Shown piece after piece: positions 58,988 through 64,000 of a stretch of DNA of 64,000 nucleotides. This DNA is from Actinoplanes sp. NBRC 103695 (lineage in GTDB: Bacteria; Actinomycetota; Actinomycetes; Mycobacteriales; Micromonosporaceae), in contig NZ_BSTL01000003.1 of the NCBI RefSeq assembly GCF_030269485.1, positions 310,001 to 374,000 on the forward strand. The letters are read 5' to 3'. Made by a program: the position numbers and the translations under genes. The notes beneath the pieces are model-generated. The model was not told where the DNA came from and searched no databases. It saw only the letters and a program-made list of their open reading frames with translations. Each line of letters begins with the position of its first letter. Positions within the stretch are counted from its first letter, which is position 1.

Positions 58988-60157
58988 ATGAACGTGCTGG
59001 TCGCGCTGGTCGCGTTCATCTTCGCCGCCCTCGGTGCGAGTCTCAGCACCGAGGGCATCCTCCGGCCGGCCGAGCTGCTTCCCGGTGTGCTGCTGAGCCT
59101 GGTCGCGAGCGGGGCGCTGTTCGCGGCGGGCCGCCATCCGCGCGCGGCGACCGTGGTGGCGATCTGCTGCGAGGCAACCGCGTGCGCGGCCGGCTACCTG
59201 CCGACGCCGTTGCTGCTGGCCCCGCTGATCGGATGCCTGTATCGGCTCACGGTTCTCGGCGAGACGAAAGCGGCCGCCTGGTGGACGGGGATTTCGGTGG
59301 GCGCGGTGATGCTGGGCGGTGCGGCGGGCGACGCGGACCCGACGGGAGGCTCCTTGCTTCTGCGGACCGTCGGCGTCGCCCTGTGGCTGCTGCCGGCGGT
59401 GTTCGCCGGGCGGATGACCCATGCCCAGCGGGCGTACCTGCGGATGGTCCAGGCCCGCGCCGAGGACGCCGAACGCGGCCGGGAGGACGACCTGCGTCGC
59501 CGGCTGAGCGAGGAACGCCTGCGCATCGCGCGTGACCTGCATGATGTTGTCGCGCATCACCTTGCCGTCGCGAACGCGCAGGCCGGGACCGCGGCCCATC
59601 TGCTGGCGAAGCGTCCCGAGCAGGCACGCGAGCTGCTCGCCGGGCTGGGCGGCTCCACGTCGGCTGCTCTGCGGGAGCTCAAGGCGACCGTGGGGTTGCT
59701 GCGTGGCCCCGGCGACGACTCCTCTGCGGGCACCTCGGCGGGCACCTCGCCGGCGCCCGGCCTCGACCAGCTGCAGGAGGTGATCGAGGCCTGCCGGGCG
59801 GCCGGGATCGACGTCTCCGTGGTCACCGACGGGACGCCGCGGCCCTTGCCGCCGCTGGTTGAGCTCACCGCGTTCCGGATCGTCCAGGAGGCCCTGACCA
59901 ACGTCACCAAGCACGCGGTCCGCCCGGTCGTCACGATCTCTATCGCGTACGAGGAGGACACGTTCTCCGCCGACGTGGTCAACACCTCTGCCCGGCCCAC
60001 TCCCGCGGGAACGGGGGGTTACGGGCTGATCGGCATGCGCGAGCGCGCGCTCGCGGTCGGCGGGTCGGTCCGGACGGGTCCGGCCGGCCACGATCGGTAC
60101 GCGGTCGCCCTCACGATCCCACTGGCCCCCTGGCAGGAAGACCGGGTACCCCGATGA
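58988..60157 (+). CDS. Two-component sensor histidine kinase (HisKA_3, NarL-type partner)
   Basis: A 389-residue kinase. About five hydrophobic segments fill residues 1-150, with almost no extracytoplasmic loop, suggesting it senses membrane stress. After a coiled coil comes the HisKA_3 dimerisation helix with phospho-acceptor His185 (RDLHDVVAHHLAV). The ATPase domain (FRIVQEALTNVTKHA, then GGYGLIGMRERA) ends the protein. Its stop overlaps the response-regulator start as ATGA. It probably senses a cell-envelope stress handled by the MmpL transporter upstream; that link is inferred from position alone. Confidence 0.9.
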   Translation: MNVLVALVAFIFAALGASLSTEGILRPAELLPGVLLSLVASGALFAAGRHPRAATVVAICCEATACAAGYLPTPLLLAPLIGCLYRLTVLGETKAAAWWTGISVGAVMLGGAAGDADPTGGSLLLRTVGVALWLLPAVFAGRMTHAQRAYLRMVQARAEDAERGREDDLRRRLSEERLRIARDLHDVVAHHLAVANAQAGTAAHLLAKRPEQARELLAGLGGSTSAALRELKATVGLLRGPGDDSSAGTSAGTSPAPGLDQLQEVIEACRAAGIDVSVVTDGTPRPLPPLVELTAFRIVQEALTNVTKHAVRPVVTISIAYEEDTFSADVVNTSARPTPAGTGGYGLIGMRERALAVGGSVRTGPAGHDRYAVALTIPLAPWQEDRVPR

Positions 60158-60816
60158 TCCAGATCCTGCTCGCCGACGACCAGGCGTTGCTGCGCTCGAC
60201 GTTCCGCATGCTGATCGACTCCTGTGACGACATGACGGTCGTCGCCGAGGCCGCGAACGGCGAGGAAGCCGCCGATCTCGCCAGCCGGCACCGGCCGGAC
60301 CTGGTCCTGATGGACATCCGGATGCCGGTCCTCGACGGGCTGGCCGCGACACGGCGCATCTGCTCCACGCCCGAGCTCGCACGCACCCGGGTGCTGATCC
60401 TCACCACGTTCGAGACCGACGAATACGTGGCCCGCGCGCTCGAGGCGGGCGCCAGCGGATTCCTCGGCAAGGACGTCACGCCGGAGAGCCTGCTCGCCGG
60501 GATCCGGACCGTGGTCGGCGGGGAGGCGCTGCTCTCGCCGGCGGCCACCCGCGCGCTGATCGATCGCTTCCTGTCCGCTCCCGGCCGCACCGGCGGGCCG
60601 CCCCGGGGATCGCTGGCGGCGCTGACCGACCGGGAGCGCGAGATCGCCGCGCTGGCCGCCCACGGCCTGTCGAACCAGGAGATCGCCGAACGGCTGGTGG
60701 TGAGCCCGTTGACGGTACGGACGCACATCCACCGGGCGATGATGAAGGTGCAGGCCCGCGACCGCGCCCAGCTGGTCGTCGCCGCCTACCAGCAGGGGCT
60801 GGTCCGGGTGCGATGA
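60154..60816 (+). CDS. NarL/FixJ-family response regulator
   Basis: A 220-residue regulator. The receiver domain (1-120) has acidic residues D8-D9, phospho-acceptor Asp54 (VLMDIRMP), a Thr in LTTFET and Lys in LGKDV. A LuxR-type helix-turn-helix follows (about 150-210: LTDREREIAALAAHG, NQEIAERL, TVRTHIHRAM). Translationally coupled to the kinase by the ATGA overlap. Targets are not known; the 20-bp palindrome upstream of the MmpL gene is one candidate site. Confidence 0.93.
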   Translation: MIQILLADDQALLRSTFRMLIDSCDDMTVVAEAANGEEAADLASRHRPDLVLMDIRMPVLDGLAATRRICSTPELARTRVLILTTFETDEYVARALEAGASGFLGKDVTPESLLAGIRTVVGGEALLSPAATRALIDRFLSAPGRTGGPPRGSLAALTDREREIAALAAHGLSNQEIAERLVVSPLTVRTHIHRAMMKVQARDRAQLVVAAYQQGLVRVR

Positions 60817-60828
60817 GCGGCGGGCCGG

Positions 60829-62229
60829 CTACCGCTTCGCGGGCTTCCGGGCCGGCTCGCCGCACCAGTGCAGGAGCGCGGATCGCAGGCCGGTGGTGTC
60901 GGCCGGGGAGCCTGACCACGCCGCGTACGCGTCCGGGCGTACCAGAGTGATCCGGTCGCCGGCCGGGGTCGCCCCGGTGAGGGTGACCCGCTCGGACCAG
61001 GCGCCGATGTCGAGATCCGGCTTGCCGAGCAGCGCGAACCGGCCGTCCCGCAACACCTCGTAGACCCGGCGGCCGTCGGCCAGCGGACCGTCCGGCACCC
61101 GGGCCGCGCCGTCGCCGTAACCGATGCCGACCCCGGAGATCATGATGGCGCTCTTGCGGCGGATCGCCGGCACGCTCAGCGGGATCCGGATCGCCGCCAT
61201 GCGTAGCGCACGCTGCAGCGGCGAACGGGCGATCCCGGAGCGGACCAGGGCGCCCGAGGTCTTCACCGCTTTCCGGCCGATCGGGTACCGCTCCGACTCG
61301 TAGCTGTCCAGCAGCCGGTCGTGCCCGCGGACCGCGGCGGCCAGTTTCCAGCCGAGGTTGGCGGCGTCCTGGATGCCGGTGTTCATGCCCTGTCCACCGG
61401 CGGGGGAGTGGCAGTGCGCGGCGTCGCCGGCCAGGAAGACCCGCCCCACCCGATAGCTCGGCGCCTGGCGTTCGTCGGAGTGGAAGCGCGACATCCAGCG
61501 CGGATCGTGCATCCCGAAGTCGGTGCCGCACGCCGTGCGGACCGTCGCCCGGATCTCGTCGAGCTCGACCGGCTCGGAGACCAGCCGCTCGTCGCTGTTC
61601 CAGCTGAAGATCCGGTACCAGCCGTCGCCGAACGGCGCGATGAAGGCCATGGCGCCGACGGCGGAGCTGACGGTGAGCGTCTCCGCGGGCACCTCGGCCA
61701 GCCGCACGTCGGCCAGCATGATCGAGCGCAACACGGACCGGCCGGGGAAGGACAGCCCGATCGAGCGGCGGACCACGCTGTGCACGCCGTCGCAGCCGAC
61801 TAGGTAACGGGCCCGCAGCGTACGACCGTCGGCGAGGGTGGCGGTGACGCCGTCGGCGTCCTGGTCCACCGACTCCACGGCGGCGGCGGAGGTCACCCGG
61901 GCGCCGCGACCGGCCAGTACGCGCTCGGTCTCGTACTGCGGGGTGACCAGGACGAAGGGGAAGCGGCTCGGCACGCCGGCCAGGCTCACCGTGGCCCGGT
62001 TGAAGAGCCGGATGCCGGGGAGTCGCCGGCCGGTCGCGACTAGTTCGTCGGCGACCCCGCGTACGTCGAGCTGCTCGAGGGTCCGGGCGTGCACGGCGAA
62101 CGCGCGGGTGGTGTTGGGCTCCGACGATCGACGTTCCAGCACCTGGTGGGCGACCCCGGCCCGGGTCAGGTCACCCGCCAGCGTCAGGCCGGTCGGGCCG
62201 GCGCCGACGATCAGGACATCGGTATCCAT
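60829..62229 (-). CDS. FAD-dependent monooxygenase, TetR-controlled (drug-hydroxylase type)
   Basis: A 466-residue group A flavin monooxygenase. It has IVGAGPTGLTLAGDL at the N-terminus, VGCDGVHSVVRRS near 160, and FLAGDAAHCHSPAGGQGMN near 280. A C-terminal thioredoxin-like region is present, as in PheA/TetX-type and rifampicin-hydroxylase-like enzymes. The ATG at 62229 follows GGAGGG. Divergent from a TetR gene with matched operator copies between them, a pattern typical of inducible xenobiotic or antibiotic inactivation. The inducer and substrate are unknown. Confidence 0.88.
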   Translation of the reverse strand: MDTDVLIVGAGPTGLTLAGDLTRAGVAHQVLERRSSEPNTTRAFAVHARTLEQLDVRGVADELVATGRRLPGIRLFNRATVSLAGVPSRFPFVLVTPQYETERVLAGRGARVTSAAAVESVDQDADGVTATLADGRTLRARYLVGCDGVHSVVRRSIGLSFPGRSVLRSIMLADVRLAEVPAETLTVSSAVGAMAFIAPFGDGWYRIFSWNSDERLVSEPVELDEIRATVRTACGTDFGMHDPRWMSRFHSDERQAPSYRVGRVFLAGDAAHCHSPAGGQGMNTGIQDAANLGWKLAAAVRGHDRLLDSYESERYPIGRKAVKTSGALVRSGIARSPLQRALRMAAIRIPLSVPAIRRKSAIMISGVGIGYGDGAARVPDGPLADGRRVYEVLRDGRFALLGKPDLDIGAWSERVTLTGATPAGDRITLVRPDAYAAWSGSPADTTGLRSALLHWCGEPARKPAKR

Positions 62230-62247
62230 CGCGATCACCCTCCGCTT

Positions 62248-62320
62248 GCCAACAACTGTTGGCCCATCCTCCCGGACGCCGGACGGGAGAGTCAACGGGT
62301 GTAGGCCTACAGTTGTTGGC
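62248..62320. promoter_or_regulatory. Twin TetR operators between the monooxygenase and tetR genes
   Basis: GCCAACAACTGTTGGC (62248-62263) is a palindrome with 7-bp arms around two central bases. Its reverse complement recurs with one mismatch as GCCTACAGTTGTTGGC (62305-62320), directly abutting the TetR start codon. One site lies just before the monooxygenase, the other over the TetR start, fitting repression of both genes. Confidence 0.8.
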
Positions 62321-62896
62321 ATGACCGTGGACCAGGATGTGCCGCCCCGCCGCTCCGACCGCACCCGGGCGGCGATCCTGGCCGCGGCCCGGGAACGCTT
62401 CGCCGCCGACGGGTACGCGAAGGCCACCATCCGCGCCATCGCCGCCCAGGCCGGCATCGATCCCTCGATGGTCATGCGCTACTACGGCTCCAAGGAGAAG
62501 CTGCTGGCCGCGGCGGCTGACTTCGGTCTGGAACTGCCGGACCTGACGCTGCTCGCTCCCGCCGAGCGGACCGTAGCGCTGGTCCGGCACCTGCTCGACC
62601 TCTGTGAGCGCAATGACACGATGATCGCGCTGCTGCGGGTCGCGGCGACCCAGGAGGCGGCGGCCGAGCGCTCCCGGTTTCTCGTCGCGAACCAGATCGA
62701 GCCGCTGATCGCCACGATCGAGCCCGATCCGGAGCTGGCCCGGCAGCGGGCCGGCCTGCTGGCGACGCAGATGCTGGGCCTGGCGCTGACCCGCTACGTG
62801 CTGGAACTGCCCGCGGTGGTGGCCATGAGCGCCGATGAGCTGGCAGCCTGGATGTCCCCGGTGCTCCAGCACTACCTCACCGGCCGGCCGGACTGA
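62321..62896 (+). CDS. TetR-family repressor
   Basis: A 191-residue regulator. The N-terminal helix-turn-helix spans about residues 11-57 (RAAILAAARERFAADGYAKA, TIRAIAAQAGIDPSMVMRYYGSKEKLL), followed by an all-helical ligand domain (C-terminal TetR_C/tetracyclin-repressor-like type). The ATG at 62321 directly follows an operator copy, so the transcript may be leaderless and autorepressed. An in-frame extension upstream passes through the monooxygenase gene and is not coding. The most likely target is the divergent monooxygenase. Confidence 0.92.
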   Translation: MTVDQDVPPRRSDRTRAAILAAARERFAADGYAKATIRAIAAQAGIDPSMVMRYYGSKEKLLAAAADFGLELPDLTLLAPAERTVALVRHLLDLCERNDTMIALLRVAATQEAAAERSRFLVANQIEPLIATIEPDPELARQRAGLLATQMLGLALTRYVLELPAVVAMSADELAAWMSPVLQHYLTGRPD

Positions 62897-63087
62897 CCCC
62901 TGCTCCCTACGCGTCGCCTCGTGCGCGCCCCGCCGGGCTCCTCGACGAAGAGACATATTGCATTTGATTTCGTTGAACCCCTGCAAAGGCGCAGGTGTCG
63001 CGTATTAAGGGCGCGTTACCCGATAGGGACGCAAAGTAGTTTCAAATACCGTGCCACCTTCGCTGCCGTCGTTTCCGTCAAGAGGGC

Positions 63088-64000
63088 ATGGCGGATCAAT
63101 CGAGCGAGCGGAAAGCGCCGAAGTCGCGTCACCGGCGGCGGGGTCGTGGGCGTCGTCGGCTGAGATGGGTGGCGGCGGCGATCGCCGTGCTGATCGCGGG
63201 CGCCGGCGTCACGGTCGCCGTCTACGTGAACTCGGTGGACCTCCCGGCCGATCCCGTCAAGGTGCAGGCATCGACGCTCTACTACCGTGACGGCAGGACG
63301 ATCCTGGCCCGGGTCGGCACGCAGAATCACAGTGACGTTCCGTTGTCCGCGGTGCCCGAGCACGTGCGGCAGGCGGTCCTGGCCGCCGAGGACCGAGACT
63401 TCTACGACCATCCGGGGTTCTCGGTGCGCGGCATCCTGCGCGCGGTGATGGCGAACATCAGCGGGAAGCGCGAGGGCGCCTCGACCATCACCCAGCAGTA
63501 CGCCCGCAACGCGTACCTCACCCAGGATGTCTCCCTGGACCGCAAGGCCAAGGAGTTCGCGCTCGCCGTCAAGCTCGAGCGCAAGCTCGGCAAGGACCAG
63601 ATCCTGGAGCGCTACCTCAACACCATCTACTACGGACGGAACGCCTACGGGATCGCGGCGGCGGCGTACGCCTACTTCGGCGTGACCACGGACCGCCTGA
63701 CCGCGGCACAGGGCGCCGTGCTGGCGGCCACCATCAAGGACCCGTTCGGGTACGACCCCGCCAACAACGCCCTGGCGGCACAGCAGCGATGGACGTGGAT
63801 CATCGGCGCCGCACGGGAGAAGGGCTGGCTGGGTGGCGCTCTGGCGTACCCGGACGTGTCCCGTCCGTCGGCGGCCGACGCGGGGCCGAGCGGCATCGTG
63901 ATCGACCGGGTGGAGCAGGAACTGGCCGCCCGCGGCGTGACCTCGAGGGCGTTGCACACCCAAGGCCTGTCCGTCGTCACCACGCTGGACGCCCAGGCGC
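63088..64000 (+). CDS. Class A penicillin-binding protein (bifunctional), N-terminal part
   Basis: The first 304 residues of a bifunctional peptidoglycan synthase; the gene runs off the window. A basic cytoplasmic tail (RHRRRGRGRRRLR) precedes one membrane anchor (about residues 27-50). The GT51 glycosyltransferase domain follows, with the catalytic Glu101 in AAEDRDFYDHPGF, then ASTITQQYARN, KLERKLGKDQILERYLN and YYGRNAYGI. The transpeptidase half begins near the end (GLSVVTTLDAQA) and is cut. The ATG at 63088 has AAGAGG only 2 nt away. The 191 bp upstream is less G+C-rich than its surroundings and probably holds the promoter. Confidence 0.92.
   Translation, partial: MADQSSERKAPKSRHRRRGRGRRRLRWVAAAIAVLIAGAGVTVAVYVNSVDLPADPVKVQASTLYYRDGRTILARVGTQNHSDVPLSAVPEHVRQAVLAAEDRDFYDHPGFSVRGILRAVMANISGKREGASTITQQYARNAYLTQDVSLDRKAKEFALAVKLERKLGKDQILERYLNTIYYGRNAYGIAAAAYAYFGVTTDRLTAAQGAVLAATIKDPFGYDPANNALAAQQRWTWIIGAAREKGWLGGALAYPDVSRPSAADAGPSGIVIDRVEQELAARGVTSRALHTQGLSVVTTLDAQA

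Noticed and set aside
61838..62320. N-terminal extension of the TetR gene
   Set aside because: Antisense to the monooxygenase and through the operator region; the family begins at the ATG at 62321.

Overview
This is a very G+C-rich actinobacterial window. Dense divergent and overlapping genes, GTG and TTG starts, a LAL regulator, and a methyl-accepting chemotaxis protein (unusual in Streptomyces, common in relatives with motile spores) suggest a Micromonosporaceae/Actinoplanes-like organism. That placement is inference.

Positions 1 to about 40,000 hold the right-hand part of a biosynthetic cluster for a macrolide of the rapamycin/FK506 (FKBP-ligand) type. A leftward NRPS (C-A-T-C, cut by the window edge) resembles RapP/FkbP, and its binding-pocket residues suit pipecolate. 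Divergent from it are two rightward modular PKS genes. The first has a CoA-ligase/ER/broken KR/ACP loading module, as in RapA and FkbB, plus three extension modules. The second has two modules. A LAL regulator (RapH/FkbN-like) follows. Then come a coupled leftward pair, a chorismatase (RapK/FkbO-like, makes the cyclohexadiene starter) and a P450 (RapJ/FkbD-like), and a divergent lysine cyclodeaminase (RapL/FkbL-like, makes pipecolate). The two divergent promoter regions (NRPS/PKS and chorismatase/cyclodeaminase) share arrays of a CCTAGGGGGTTGC-type element, probably the LAL operator. TTA codons in the regulator and both PKS genes suggest a second, translational control. The 3+2 module split matches neither rapamycin nor FK506. 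The second PKS ends in a docking domain, so at least one more PKS is expected outside the window, probably left of the NRPS.

Predicted modules: loading CoL-ER-KR(broken)-ACP; M1 KS-AT(methylmalonyl)-DH-ER-KR-ACP; M2 KS-AT(malonyl)-DH-KR-ACP; M3 KS-AT(malonyl)-DH-ER-KR-ACP; M4 KS-AT(malonyl)-DH-KR-ACP; M5 KS-AT(methylmalonyl)-DH-KR(NADPH motif damaged)-ACP.

From about 40,000 to 64,000 the window looks like ordinary chromosome: a SpoIIE-type phosphatase, a SAM methyltransferase, a beta-lactamase-like hydrolase, a chemotaxis receptor, a secreted trypsin-like protease, an SDR, an M48 membrane protease, two FAD monooxygenases (one with a divergent TetR repressor and twin operators), a PadR/permease pair, an LQRSAGN-motif protein with a possible toxin-like C-terminus, an alpha/beta hydrolase, an MmpL transporter, a two-component system, and the start of a class A penicillin-binding protein. 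Several short gene remnants lie between these. No tRNA, rRNA, CRISPR array or insertion sequence was seen.
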